This document shows positions 9,033 to 17,031 of a stretch of 64,000 bases of DNA, piece by piece. The DNA lies in assembly GCF_014696435.1 (NCBI RefSeq), contig NZ_JACJQG010000007.1, positions 114,477 to 178,476 on the forward strand, read 5' to 3'. The notes under the pieces were generated by a model that saw nothing but the letters and a program-made list of their open reading frames with translations, had not been told where the DNA came from and made no database searches. Numbering within the stretch: the stretch's first letter is position 1; each line of letters opens with the position of its first letter. The position numbers and the translations under genes were made by a program. Source of the stretch: Calothrix anomala FACHB-343 (GTDB lineage Bacteria > Cyanobacteriota > Cyanobacteriia > Cyanobacteriales > Nostocaceae).

Positions 9033-9422
9033 ATGACTGAAAAAAATACGCAACAACCCATTAATACTGTAGCTGGTATCTTAGAAGGCTACGCATTAGG
9101 ACACCGTAGCTTTAGTAGGGCAGAATTGAGTGATGCTAATTTACAAGGTGCTGACCTCAAAGGTTCTGACTTAAGCTATGCTGACTTGAGCCAAGCTAAC
9201 TTGAGTGGTGCGAACCTGAGAGGTTCTGACTTGAGCTTTGCCGATTTGAGTCAGGCGAATCTCCAAGATACTGATTTACGAGGAGCGTTATTATTTTCGG
9301 CGAATCTGCGCTCTGCGGATATAACAGGAGCAAAGTTTGACAAAGCAGATTGCGATCGCAATACCCATTTTCCCGACAATTTTGACTTAGTTCAGGCGGG
9401 CTTGCAAGTTAAGGAAGGTTAA
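9033..9422 (+). CDS. Pentapeptide-repeat protein
   Basis: This 129-residue protein has about 13-15 consecutive A(D/N)LXX pentapeptides between residues 33 and 105 (for example LQGADLKGSDLSYADLSQAN). These fold into a right-handed four-sided beta-helix. There is no signal peptide or membrane segment. Many cyanobacteria carry dozens of such proteins, mostly of unknown role; some pentapeptide proteins mimic DNA and inhibit gyrase, but nothing here points to that. An SD-like GTGAGGA lies just upstream of ATG 9033. The C-terminal 25 residues are not repeats. Confidence 0.9.
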   Translation: MTEKNTQQPINTVAGILEGYALGHRSFSRAELSDANLQGADLKGSDLSYADLSQANLSGANLRGSDLSFADLSQANLQDTDLRGALLFSANLRSADITGAKFDKADCDRNTHFPDNFDLVQAGLQVKEG

Positions 9423-9561
9423 GAACTTTCAGACAAAACTTTATCCACAAAGGATCGAGTTTTGTCTAAAAGTGGGTATTGCCTTATACCGCAAAGGTCT
9501 ACTGTATCAGCCTTTGTTGACAGTACCCACTGATTAACAATTCAAAATTCAAAATTAAAGA

Positions 9562-9598
9562 CATTTTCAGTCGGGGATTTAAACCCCGACTGAAAATG
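9562..9598. repeat. Palindrome, 15-bp stem
   Basis: CATTTTCAGTCGGGG and CCCCGACTGAAAATG flank the loop ATTTAAA. It lies in the convergent space after the pentapeptide gene, so it may serve as a bidirectional terminator, although the T-tract is weak. Confidence 0.75.
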
Positions 9599-9662
9599 AT
9601 ACTACGTATAGACGCAGGGGTCTTAAACCCTTTTATTTACGATAAAATTGTTATTTGCGCAT

Positions 9663-9878
9663 TTAACTCAGCCCTAAACAAGCTTTGATCGAATAACCGA
9701 AGATTCTAGAAACTTGGCGACGACATATGGGACATTTATTGATATCTGGTTGATCTGGGGTGACATCAATTGGTTGCCAATAAATTTTACTGGTACCATT
9801 TGCTGTTATCTCTACTTCCATGCGGTAACGAATCATCTTCTTGCAAACAAAGCAGGGCTTTTCTGTGTATTGAAGCAT
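9663..9878 (-). CDS. Small zinc-ribbon-like protein, hypothetical
   Basis: This 71-residue protein has two CxxC knuckles: Cys9/Cys12 (PCFVCKK) and Cys49/Cys52 (KCPICRR), about 37 residues apart, as in small zinc ribbons. The segment between them is a predicted beta-sheet with KIYWQPIDVTPD. I do not recognise the family. The start ATG at 9876-9878 is followed by a frame with normal codon use. Such proteins usually bind nucleic acid or protein partners. It is convergent with the pentapeptide gene. The competing plus-strand frame over the same bases lacks any motif. Confidence 0.6.
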   Translation of the reverse strand: MLQYTEKPCFVCKKMIRYRMEVEITANGTSKIYWQPIDVTPDQPDINKCPICRRQVSRIFGYSIKACLGLS

Positions 9879-10042
9879 ACTGTAATCCTGTTGTAGCTGA
9901 GTAGTCAGTTGATGACTGTGCCAATGCTTTTACTGAAGCATTTATCTATCAGCACTTAAAAGAAGCAATATGCAGTTTTTTTAATTATTTTTTAATAATT
10001 AACTATTCTATGAATAAATACTCATTTTTGCCGATAAACTAA

Positions 10043-10071
10043 TAGCCTTGCACCGAGATAGTGCAAGGCTA
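10043..10071. terminator. Hairpin, 11-bp perfect stem
   Basis: TAGCCTTGCAC (10043-10053), loop CGAGATA, GTGCAAGGCTA (10061-10071). There is no long T-run on either side, so termination is only likely. It could also be a small palindromic repeat. Confidence 0.5.
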
Positions 10072-10149
10072 AGATGTGGTTCAAGAGTTTATCTTAAATT
10101 TGGCAACACTTCCGTACTGAGTACGTGCTGATTAAAATTAGTCCAAGCA

Positions 10150-10492
10150 TTGACAACTCACCGCACTTTTAGGGCGGTGATTCTTGGGCTGATCACTGCC
10201 TCCACCAACAATGTTGATCTTGGTCTTACACGATCATGTCTGACTCGACTACACCCTTTAGGGGCAAGCCTCTTAACGAGTCAATCCCACAAGCGTAACT
10301 TTCCGTATGCCCTACGGTAGTTTATTTCTTTTTTTCGTCCTTACAGTTTGGATTTACTTGAATACCATTGACTGCTAGGAATTTTGAGATCACGGAGTAG
10401 GACGTTTAACCTGTTTCCTCATCGTTCTCACGGTCAACAACCTATTAAAATTATCTCACAAAGCCGTCCTACAAGGACGGGGTTTTAGACCC
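10150..10492 (-). mobile_element. IS200/IS605-family relic (two end hairpins plus tnpB tail)
   Basis: Read on the minus strand, the segment starts with the hairpin CCGTCCT-TGT-AGGACGG (10464-10480) and ends with the hairpin TCACCGC...GCGGTGA (10158-10180) followed by GTTGTCAA at 10150. I know this pairing of subterminal hairpins, with no terminal inverted repeats, from IS200/IS605 elements. Between them lies the decayed end of a tnpB frame. Only about 340 bp remain, so the element is internally deleted and cannot move by itself. Confidence 0.6.
10226..10318 (-). pseudogene. TnpB C-terminal fragment
   Basis: A 30-codon frame reads TVGHTESYACGIDSL and continues with GLPLKG before a stop at 10226-10228. 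This resembles TnpB C-terminal tails, where a VGHT-type segment follows the RuvC core. A stop codon lies in frame a few codons upstream, so it is a dead remnant. The RE-proximal part of such genes normally also encodes the omega RNA scaffold. Confidence 0.5.
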
Positions 10493-10505
10493 ATTTTTCT
10501 GATAA

Positions 10506-11264
10506 CTAGAATAATCCTTCTTGTTCTAAGGTTTCGATCAACTGCAAACCGCGAGGATCGCCTACACCTAATAAGGAGGCTTTAGCGTCTTCTCTGACAC
10601 CTAAGTCTTGATCTTCAGCAAAGGCTTCAATTAAAGCATCAATTGCTGAGGCATAAATTACATTAGATGGTAGTTCGCGGCATAATTGCCCAATAGCCCA
10701 AGCGCTGTTACTACGTACAGCAGCTATAGGATCTTTGACTAAAGCTTCAATTAGTGGTGGTATGGCTCCTACAACTGATTCATAATTGACTTCTGCCATT
10801 TGTGCTAAAGCACTAGCAGCCCATAATCGCACGGCGGAAATATCGGTTCTTAAAGCGTCAGCTAGGGGTGCTAATGAACGGCGATCGCGGCAATTTCCTA
10901 AAGCCCATACTATACCTTTACGCACATAGCCGTTCCAGTCGCGGTTGAGTTGAGTAATTAACGGCTCTACCGCATCCTGACTGGGGTTGCGTCCTATGGC
11001 GTAGGCTGCACTTACCCGCACTAAAGGACATGTATCGGTTAACAGCCCGATGAGATGGGGAATAGCGCGTTTGTCTTCTAGGTCACAAAAAGCACGCGCC
11101 GCTAGCATTCGTTGCTGCGGTTGGGGATTTTCTAACAGAGCTAGCATCACCTCTGGATCGGGTTTTACCACTTCTGCTTCAGCAGTTAGTGGCTCCATGC
11201 GATCTAGGGGACTTTCTAGCTCGACATCGAGATCGAGTAGGCTTAGGTCTTCTTCGTCATACAT
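10506..11264 (-). CDS. HEAT-repeat protein (PBS-lyase-like repeats)
   Basis: This 252-residue protein has an acidic N-terminus (residues 1-25) and then five or six HEAT/PBS-lyase repeats of about 30-37 residues (for example DKRAIPHLIGLLTDTCPLVR followed by VSAAYAIGRNP). These repeats occur in phycobilin lyases (CpcE/F), in NblB and in many scaffold proteins. No phycobilisome gene is nearby and no lyase-specific residues were recognised, so I call only the fold. The protein is probably cytoplasmic. The start ATG at 11262-11264 opens with MYDEEDLSLLDLD. Confidence 0.85.
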   Translation of the reverse strand: MYDEEDLSLLDLDVELESPLDRMEPLTAEAEVVKPDPEVMLALLENPQPQQRMLAARAFCDLEDKRAIPHLIGLLTDTCPLVRVSAAYAIGRNPSQDAVEPLITQLNRDWNGYVRKGIVWALGNCRDRRSLAPLADALRTDISAVRLWAASALAQMAEVNYESVVGAIPPLIEALVKDPIAAVRSNSAWAIGQLCRELPSNVIYASAIDALIEAFAEDQDLGVREDAKASLLGVGDPRGLQLIETLEQEGLF

Positions 11265-11474
11265 AATAGTGCAAGAAGGCAGTAGGCAGATGGTAATACC
11301 TCGAATACCCTGGGTGACAACTGAGTATGAGTTGTTGAGAGCAACCGTACTCTTTTGGAGAAACCGCAGGGTAGCAAGTCGAAGTGAGGCAGCAAGCAGA
11401 AGACTGTATGTCTATAAAAGCTACTTTTTAGTCACATTTTAACTGCCTAAGTATTCATGCCATGCTGCACTAGT

Positions 11475-12041
11475 TTATTTTTCTATATTGAGTGATTTTA
11501 CCATCCACAGGGATTGGGTATGATAGCCAAGTTGATCGTAAAGATTCAAAGCGGCTTGGTTAGATTGAAATACTTGTAACCCAATTTGGCGATCGCCTCT
11601 TTGAGTTGCCCAGTTTTCTAAATATTTCATCAAAGCTGTACCAATACCCCGTCGCCGATGTTCGGGAACAACGTACAACAGAAAAATATGCGCATGGCGG
11701 CTACCACTAATTTGATCGATGGCGTTTCCTACCCAAAGACAAGCGACGGGGGAGGGGGAAGACAAGGGAGACAAGGGGGACAAGGGAGACAAGGGAGAAA
11801 ATTCTCCTCTGCTCCCTGGGGACTGAGCGGAGTCGAAGTCCACCTCTGCTCCTTTTTCTTCATCTACCCACCACAAGGGGGTTTTACTAGAGAAATATTG
11901 CTCGACGGTTTGCGCTAGGTGAGAAAAATCTTCAGAGGGAAAGATATCTTGGTAGCTCCGTTGCATGAATTTGACTAGTAACGCCCGATTTAAGACGGAG
12001 CCAAGGCGAATACTATACCCTGGTAGCAGTTGTTCAGGCAT
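11475..12041 (-). CDS. GNAT N-acetyltransferase with in-frame repeat insertion
   Basis: A GCN5-related acetyltransferase of about 188 residues. The acetyl-CoA loop is VVPEHRRRGIGTALMKYLE, followed by a typical C-terminal strand (LQVFQSNQAALNLYDQLGYH). The start is taken at MPEQLLPGYSIRLG (12039-12041); an upstream ATG at 12065 adds only residues read from GGGCATT repeats. Between the N-terminal helix and the central strands lies a low-complexity stretch (EFSPLSPLSPLSPLSSPSP). It is encoded by the GGGAGACAAGG-type repeat at about 11751-11800 and looks like an intergenic repeat inserted in frame. The acetyl-acceptor is unknown. Confidence 0.85.
   Translation of the reverse strand: MPEQLLPGYSIRLGSVLNRALLVKFMQRSYQDIFPSEDFSHLAQTVEQYFSSKTPLWWVDEEKGAEVDFDSAQSPGSRGEFSPLSPLSPLSPLSSPSPVACLWVGNAIDQISGSRHAHIFLLYVVPEHRRRGIGTALMKYLENWATQRGDRQIGLQVFQSNQAALNLYDQLGYHTQSLWMVKSLNIEK
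11748..11802. repeat. GACAAGGG(A/G) tandem repeat inside the GNAT gene
   Basis: About five 9-bp units of the GACAAGGGA type. The same unit occurs between genes at 16219-16245 and 36445-36475. Being a multiple of three, it preserves the reading frame and adds the SPL tripeptide repeat. Confidence 0.85.
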
Positions 12042-12102
12042 TTTGGGGCATTGGGCATTGGGCATTGGGCATTGGGCAAGACTTGATTGACTGACTTTAT
12101 AT

Positions 12103-12267
12103 TTAGCTGAATGAGTGATGTTGGGTAAAAATTACTCCAACTTCTTCAATGGGTGCTGGCGCTGCCATATCTGAAGGTAAAAAGATGCGGGCGCTAACGG
12201 CTACTAAAGCCAGGATAAATACTAGCACTACCAGCAAAGGGGCAATGTATTGACGAAAAATAGCCAT
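12103..12267 (-). CDS. Small single-span membrane protein (54 aa)
   Basis: A short frame from ATG 12265-12267 to TAA 12103-12105. The protein begins MAIFRQYIAP, has one strongly hydrophobic span (LLVVLVFILALVAVSARIFL, about residues 11-30), then a short tail with SDMAAPAPIEEV. The composition and clean hydrophobic core fit a real small membrane protein. I do not recognise it as a named photosystem or cytochrome complex subunit. No clear SD is present. It sits between the GNAT gene and the next membrane-protein gene on the same strand. Confidence 0.6.
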   Translation of the reverse strand: MAIFRQYIAPLLVVLVFILALVAVSARIFLPSDMAAPAPIEEVGVIFTQHHSFS

Positions 12268-12297
12268 AATTGGGGTGAGAAGGAGCTAGGGATGTTG

Positions 12298-12330
12298 ACG
12301 GTTGACTGTTGACTGTTGACTGTTGACTGT
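12298..12330. repeat. TTGACTG heptamers
   Basis: About four 7-bp units (GTTGACG, then GTTGACT) upstream of the small membrane-protein gene. Confidence 0.85.
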
Positions 12331-12420
12331 GAACCATCAACAGCGAACAATTTAATAGTTGTAGATTTGTAACGTTTGCTTGATTTATTTTAGCGATGTT
12401 CTGGGATTTACCAACAGAAG

Positions 12421-12828
12421 TTATTCGCGATCGCTATCAAAATCATCAATTGCTTTCTGGATATACCAATCTTCAGACATCCCTGGATTATTTTGCCTAG
12501 CTTGCTCTATTAACTGTTCAGCAGTGTTGATGTCACCATCTAAGCGAGCAATTAATCTATTTTTGAGGTCGTTTTCGTAGGAAAATGCCTCGGTTTGGTT
12601 GGATAGTGCGGGATTGAATGCTTGTGATTGCATTTGTTCTCGGCGCAGCTGCCAAAATAGAACGTAATACAGGGTGCCAAAAATCAGAATCAGACTGAGT
12701 GTGCCCAAAAAAGTTAGGAGGTTAAAGCCTAAAAATCCTAATACTAATTGGGAGAGAACGTAGCCTAGTAATAGGCCAGTCAGTAAGAGGATAAACGTGC
12801 CGACAATAATTACTACTTGGTTTCCCAT
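12421..12828 (-). CDS. Conserved-looking two-span membrane protein
   Basis: This 135-residue protein has two hydrophobic segments (VVIIVGTFILLLTGLLLGYV, about 5-24, and FNLLTFLGTLSLILIFGTLYYVLF, about 35-58). A soluble C-terminal tail follows, with a small helical pair (ENDLKNRLIARLDGDINTAE). I do not recognise a family. Its start overlaps the 3' end of the AmpG-like gene by 16 bp, so the two are translationally coupled and probably functionally linked. The tail ends in an acidic run (DDFDSDRE). Confidence 0.75.
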   Translation of the reverse strand: MGNQVVIIVGTFILLLTGLLLGYVLSQLVLGFLGFNLLTFLGTLSLILIFGTLYYVLFWQLRREQMQSQAFNPALSNQTEAFSYENDLKNRLIARLDGDINTAEQLIEQARQNNPGMSEDWYIQKAIDDFDSDRE

Positions 12829-14102
12829 AAATCCTCTTCTTCCTCAAGTCCTGGTCTTGTCATTGTTGCTGGTTTTGGGTTCCAGGGGGCAAATATTGGT
12901 AATAGCAACAGTCCGGGAACAGCTGCCACAATGGTAATGATAAAAAATAATGGCCAACCTGTGTTTTGGGCGATCGCTCCACCGGGAGAAGCCAGAATAT
13001 CACGACTAACAGCCATTAAACTAGAAAGTAAAGCATATTGGGTGGCAGAAAATTTCTGGTTACACAGACTCATTAAGAATGCCACAAAAGCTGCTGTGCC
13101 TAAACCCCCACAGAACTGTTCTATATTAATAGCCAGCACCATAGCTTGATAACTTTTACCTGTATAAGCTACAGCTAAGTAAGCGAAATTACTTACAGCC
13201 TGTAGAATTCCAAACACCCAGAGCGACCGATTGATACCGATTCTACTTAAAATTGCTCCCCCAGCCAACGCCCCAACTATGGTAGCAATTAATCCCATAC
13301 CTACTTGAATCGCGCCGATGTCGGTTTTAGTAAAACCAACTTGTAGCAAAAACGGCGTGGTCATGTTACTCAGTAAAGCATCACCCAATTTGTACAGGGT
13401 AATAAATACCAGCATCAAAAACCCTTGAAGGACTCCCTGGCGTTGGAAAAATTCACCAAAAGGTAAAATTACGGCTTCTGATAATGAAGCGGGAGGGCTA
13501 GTTTCTGTCGGTTCTGGTGCAAACAAGGTGGCTAAAATCCCCAATGCCATTGTACCTGCCATCAATAAATAAACCGATGACCAGGGAATGCGATCGGCAA
13601 GGATTAAGGCTAAAGCACCTGCGACTAACAAGGCGATGCGATAACCCAAAATAAATACTGCTGCACCTGCACCCATTTCTAATTTTTCTAAAACGTCGGT
13701 GCGGTAAGCATCTGCGGCAATATCTTGAGTTGCACTTAAAAAAGCAATTACTATGGCGTTAATAGCTAGCAGCTGTAAAGCTTGTTTCGGTTGCTGGAAA
13801 GCCATAATTGCGATCGCAACTATTAACGCCAACTGAGTCAAAATTAACCAACCCCGTCGCCGCCCTAACCAGGGGACAGTAAATCTGTCAAGAAATGGTG
13901 ACCAAAGAAACTTTAATGAATAAGGTAAACTAGCGAGGCTAAACCAGCCAATAGCCGCCAAATCTACCTGTTCTACAGTCATCCATGCCTTTAAAGTGTT
14001 ACCGATTAAAAGTAACGGTAACCCCGATGCAAAGCCGAGAAATAATAAAGCCGCCATTTTACGGCTACCAAATACTTGTAGTAGCGATCGCACTGGATTC
14101 AT
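12813..14102 (-). CDS. MFS transporter, AmpG/PAT-like
   Basis: About 429 residues with 12 predicted membrane spans. The N-terminus LLFLGFASGLPLLLIGNTLK and the loop SLPYSLKFLWSPFLDRF followed by GRRRGW are the AmpG/PAT signature. AmpG in Gram-negatives imports muropeptides for recycling; in cyanobacteria the substrate is not established. The start is ATG 14100-14102 (MNPVRSLLQVFG). An upstream start at 14180 would add 26 residues that lie in a duplicated, non-conserved region. It forms an operon with the overlapping downstream gene. Its 5' end and upstream region are partly duplicated at 14388-14566. Confidence 0.85.
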   Translation of the reverse strand: MNPVRSLLQVFGSRKMAALLFLGFASGLPLLLIGNTLKAWMTVEQVDLAAIGWFSLASLPYSLKFLWSPFLDRFTVPWLGRRRGWLILTQLALIVAIAIMAFQQPKQALQLLAINAIVIAFLSATQDIAADAYRTDVLEKLEMGAGAAVFILGYRIALLVAGALALILADRIPWSSVYLLMAGTMALGILATLFAPEPTETSPPASLSEAVILPFGEFFQRQGVLQGFLMLVFITLYKLGDALLSNMTTPFLLQVGFTKTDIGAIQVGMGLIATIVGALAGGAILSRIGINRSLWVFGILQAVSNFAYLAVAYTGKSYQAMVLAINIEQFCGGLGTAAFVAFLMSLCNQKFSATQYALLSSLMAVSRDILASPGGAIAQNTGWPLFFIITIVAAVPGLLLLPIFAPWNPKPATMTRPGLEEEEDLWETK

Positions 14103-14273
14103 CCTGTAATTTTCCTCCTCACTCTGACGAATTGCAGTAATATTGCCATAGTTACCGGATAATTTTACGCAATTGGACAAAATAGGTTCTAGGGAAAAGG
14201 ATTGAGGGCGTCATTGCAAAATCATTGTTGCTTGAGAAGTAACAATGAAGATGCAGCAAAATAATTTATTAGG
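14091..14273. repeat. Direct duplication, copy 1 (start of the AmpG-like gene)
   Basis: About 180 bp covering the first codons and upstream region of the AmpG-like gene. It recurs nearly identically at 14388-14566; both copies share, for example, TTGAGGGCGTCATTGCAAAA. Confidence 0.9.
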
Positions 14274-14310
14274 CAATACCGTTCAGTTAGCATCAAAAAC
14301 CTTAAACCGT

Positions 14311-14384
14311 GTAGGTTGGGTTGAGGAACGAAACCCAACATTTTCGGCGATTTGTTGGGTTTCACTTCGTTCAACCCAACCTAC
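14311..14384. mobile_element. 74-bp MITE-like palindromic element
   Basis: The ends GTAGGTTGGGTTGA (14311-14324) and TCAACCCAACCTAC (14371-14384) are perfect 14-bp inverted repeats, and the inner arms (AAACCCAACA / TGTTGGGTTT) also pair. I know this motif as a common dispersed repeat in cyanobacteria. It sits between the two copies of the duplicated segment. Confidence 0.8.
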
Positions 14385-14387
14385 TAG

Positions 14388-14566
14388 CGCTGGATTCATC
14401 CTAGAATTTTCCTCCTCACTCTGACGAATTGCAGTAATATTGCCATAGTTACCGGATGATTTTACGCAATTGGACAAAATAGGGTCTAGGGAAAAGGATT
14501 GAGGGCGTCATTGCAAAATCATTGTTGCTTGAGAAGTAACAATGAAGATGCAGCAAAATAATTTAT
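14388..14566. repeat. Direct duplication, copy 2
   Basis: Second copy of the 14091-14273 segment, with few substitutions. It contains a truncated start of the AmpG-like reading frame that runs straight into the MITE-like element, so this copy encodes no functional protein. Confidence 0.9.
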
Positions 14567-14588
14567 TGTTTGCAGTTCGCTGAGTTGA

Positions 14589-15194
14589 TTACGGAAAGAA
14601 CAACTCGCGAATTCCCGTACTACCAATTTCTATCGCCAGCGCGGCTAAGAGAAATCCGAAAAGCTGAGTCACTATTACTGCACCTTCAGCACCAATCCAT
14701 TTGTCAATGTAGGTTCCTAGACGCAAAATTACCCAACTAATGAACATTGCGGCAACCATACCTAACAATACACTGATAGGCGAACTGGGAGATTTTGACA
14801 TAAATAACATGACTGTTGTTAAGGTACCAGGCCCGGCTAATAAGGGCAAAGCTAGGGGAGTAATTGCTACATCCCGTCCTTCTTCGGTAATCGGTGTATC
14901 TAATTCGCCGCGTAACATTTGCAAAGAAATTAACAGTAATAATAGTCCTCCAGCTACGCGCAAAGATGCCATGCTGATTTCTAAATAATCCAAAATTAGT
15001 TGCCCAGCAAAAGCAAACAGTAATAAAACTGCGATCGCTACCACCATCGCTTTATCTATGACTTTGTTTCTTTCCTCCGGTGTCATCCCTTTAGTTAAAA
15101 TCAGCACTATCGGTATATTACCGATCGCATCCGCTAAGACAAATACAGCAATAAAAGTATGAACGAGAGCAGAGGTATCCACAGGAGATCGCAT
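14589..15194 (-). CDS. MarC family integral membrane protein (UPF0056)
   Basis: This 201-residue protein has six predicted spans in the MarC arrangement: an N-terminal FIAVFVLADAIGNIPIVLIL helix, a central VAGGLLLLLISLQML helix, and the conserved TPLALPLLAGPGTLTTVML loop. MarC was once thought to be linked to multiple antibiotic resistance, which has since been doubted; the transported substrate is unknown. The length is normal for the family. It is divergent from the nitrilase-family gene, with about 200 bp of shared promoter space. Confidence 0.9.
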   Translation of the reverse strand: MRSPVDTSALVHTFIAVFVLADAIGNIPIVLILTKGMTPEERNKVIDKAMVVAIAVLLLFAFAGQLILDYLEISMASLRVAGGLLLLLISLQMLRGELDTPITEEGRDVAITPLALPLLAGPGTLTTVMLFMSKSPSSPISVLLGMVAAMFISWVILRLGTYIDKWIGAEGAVIVTQLFGFLLAALAIEIGSTGIRELFFP

Positions 15195-15394
15195 TTATCA
15201 ACATTTGATAACAACCTAGCTTGAAACCTGTTCAAATTCCCAGATCCCATAGCAAGATTGATCTGAGGCGATAAGTATCATCAGCTGCTTAAAGAAAAAC
15301 AACCCTATTGTTGGTCTAACGGAGTTCCCCAGTTCTTTAAGTAACGATATAGTTGGAATCTACCTCGCACAATTCATTGTTTGTTGTCGAAGCT

Positions 15395-16207
15395 ATGAAG
15401 CCTTATTTAGCAGCTGCTATCCAGTTAACTAGCGTGCCCAATTTACAAAAAAATTTGGCACAAGCAGAAGAATTAATTGATCTTGCCGTGCGTCGAGGTG
15501 CTGAATTAGTAGGTTTGCCGGAAAACTTTTCTTTTATGGGAGAGGAAAAAGACAAACTTGCCCAAGCAGAGGCGATCGCCCGTGAAAGCGAAATATTTCT
15601 CAAAAAAATGGCCCAGCGTTTTCAAGTGACTATTCTGGGCGGTAGCTTTCCCGTGCTTGTAGAAAATACAGGCAAATTTTACAACACCACTATACTCGTT
15701 GACCCTAACGGACAAGAAGTTGCTAGATATCATAAAGTACATTTATTTGATGTCAATGTACCTGATGGTAATACCTATCAAGAATCTAGTACAGTCATGT
15801 CTGGGAAGCAACTGCCACCTGTATATTTTTCCGAAAAGTTAGGTAATTTAGGATTGTCTATTTGTTACGATGTTCGCTTTCCTGAATTGTATCGCCATCT
15901 CGCAGATAAAGGCGCAGATGTAATTTTTGTACCTGCGGCTTTTACTGCCTTCACGGGGAAAGATCATTGGCAAACATTACTCCAAGCCAGAGCAATTGAA
16001 AACACCTGTTACGTGATTGCTCCCGCGCAAACTGGTACCCATTACGCCAGACGCCAAACCCACGGACATGCCACGATTATCGATCCTTGGGGGGTAATTT
16101 TAGCTGATGCTGGCGAACAACCAGGAATTGCGATCGCGGAAATCAAACCCACTCGTCTAGAACAAGTCCGTCGGCAAATGCCTTCGTTGCAACACCGGAT
16201 ATTTTAG
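15395..16207 (+). CDS. Carbon-nitrogen hydrolase (Nit1/deaminated-glutathione amidase-like)
   Basis: This 270-residue nitrilase-superfamily amidase shows the complete Glu-Lys-Cys triad: Glu43 in GLPENFSF, Lys114 in YHKVHLFD and Cys157 in LSICYDVRFPE. The HLFDV segment and length match the Nit1 branch, whose members hydrolyse deaminated glutathione, a repair reaction. The start is ATG 15395; an upstream alternative at 15353 would add 14 residues with no family counterpart. It has no partner gene in an operon; the next gene, dhaL, is convergent. Confidence 0.9.
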   Translation: MKPYLAAAIQLTSVPNLQKNLAQAEELIDLAVRRGAELVGLPENFSFMGEEKDKLAQAEAIARESEIFLKKMAQRFQVTILGGSFPVLVENTGKFYNTTILVDPNGQEVARYHKVHLFDVNVPDGNTYQESSTVMSGKQLPPVYFSEKLGNLGLSICYDVRFPELYRHLADKGADVIFVPAAFTAFTGKDHWQTLLQARAIENTCYVIAPAQTGTHYARRQTHGHATIIDPWGVILADAGEQPGIAIAEIKPTRLEQVRRQMPSLQHRIF

Positions 16208-16218
16208 TTGAATAACAG

Positions 16219-16278
16219 GGGACAAGGGGGACAAGGAGGACAAGGCAGAAAATTGTACAGACGCGATGAATCGCGTCT
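16219..16278. repeat. GACAAGG units followed by AGACGCGAT palindrome
   Basis: Three GACAAGG(G/A)GG-type units, then the 20-bp palindrome AGACGCGAT-GA-ATCGCGTCT (16259-16278), with ATTGTAC on its left. The same unit lies in opposite orientation at 21281-21310. Confidence 0.85.
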
Positions 16279-16911
16279 CTATTGACCATTGACCACCACT
16301 AACAAACATTTCAACAGCAAATAAGCAGAAGTAGCGCCGGGATCTTGGTGTCCAATACTGCGTTCTCCTAAGTAACTGGCGCGTCCTTTTTTGGCTAACA
16401 TCGGTGTAGTATTTTTCATTCCCTGTTCGGCGGCGGTTACTGCTTGTTGCAAAGCTGTGACTGTATCTCCACCTGCATTGACAACTTGTGCAAAAGCTAC
16501 TACGGCAGGAGATAAGACATCTATCATGGTCTTGTCTCCTAATTGAGCTTTACCACGGCTAAGTACGCCATTTAAACCAGATTGCAGTAATTGCAGTAAA
16601 TCTTGCTCGTTTAGTTCTTGCTTACCTGCAACCTCTGTACTTGCACGGAGAAACCAAGTACCATAAAGGGGGCCGCTAGCACCGCCAATAGTAGAAATTA
16701 AGGTCATGCTCACGGCTTTGAAAATGCTACCGATGTCTTTGTCAGCAACGGTTGGTAATTGAGCGATCGCTTTTTTAAACCCACGATCCATATTAATACC
16801 ATGGTCAGCATCCCCAATCGCCGCGTCTAATTCGGTTAGATATGCTTTATTTTGCTCTATTTCCCTAGCAAATAGCTGTAACCATTGCAAAATCTGCTCT
16901 TGACTGACCAT
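16279..16911 (-). CDS. dhaL: Dihydroxyacetone kinase subunit DhaL
   Basis: The nucleotide- or phosphate-transfer subunit of dihydroxyacetone kinase, 210 residues. The Mg-binding signature is intact: Asp29, Asp34, Asp36 and His37 in LDAAIGDADHGINMD. A Gly-rich loop TIGGASGPLYGTWF and the C-terminal GKASYLGERS-like block (here GRASYLGERSIGHQDPGATS) follow. In PTS-type systems DhaL holds ADP and is rephosphorylated by DhaM; other types use ATP. No dhaM is seen in the window. dhaK lies 4.1 kb away on the same strand, separated by a divergent lipoprotein gene and dus, so the usual dhaKL operon is broken up. Confidence 0.95.
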   Translation of the reverse strand: MVSQEQILQWLQLFAREIEQNKAYLTELDAAIGDADHGINMDRGFKKAIAQLPTVADKDIGSIFKAVSMTLISTIGGASGPLYGTWFLRASTEVAGKQELNEQDLLQLLQSGLNGVLSRGKAQLGDKTMIDVLSPAVVAFAQVVNAGGDTVTALQQAVTAAEQGMKNTTPMLAKKGRASYLGERSIGHQDPGATSAYLLLKCLLVVVNGQ

Positions 16912-17031
16912 TTATCGCCTCTGTTGAGTTTGGTAATATTAAATAAGGTAACGCCGCAATATATCCGAATTTGTACGGCTATGTTGATGAAGTTCGTGTA
17001 AGAGTAGGAAGTAGCAATTAGCCAAGAGAGT

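Noticed and set aside
9714-9896. 60-codon plus-strand frame over the small zinc-ribbon gene
   Set aside because: No motif, whereas the minus-strand frame has paired CxxC knuckles.
11658-11918. 86-codon plus-strand frame rich in GRQG
   Set aside because: Read through the GACAAGGGA repeat inside the GNAT gene on the other strand.
14283-14477. 64-codon frame resembling the AmpG-like upstream region
   Set aside because: It is the duplicated gene start running into the MITE-like element; not a functional gene.
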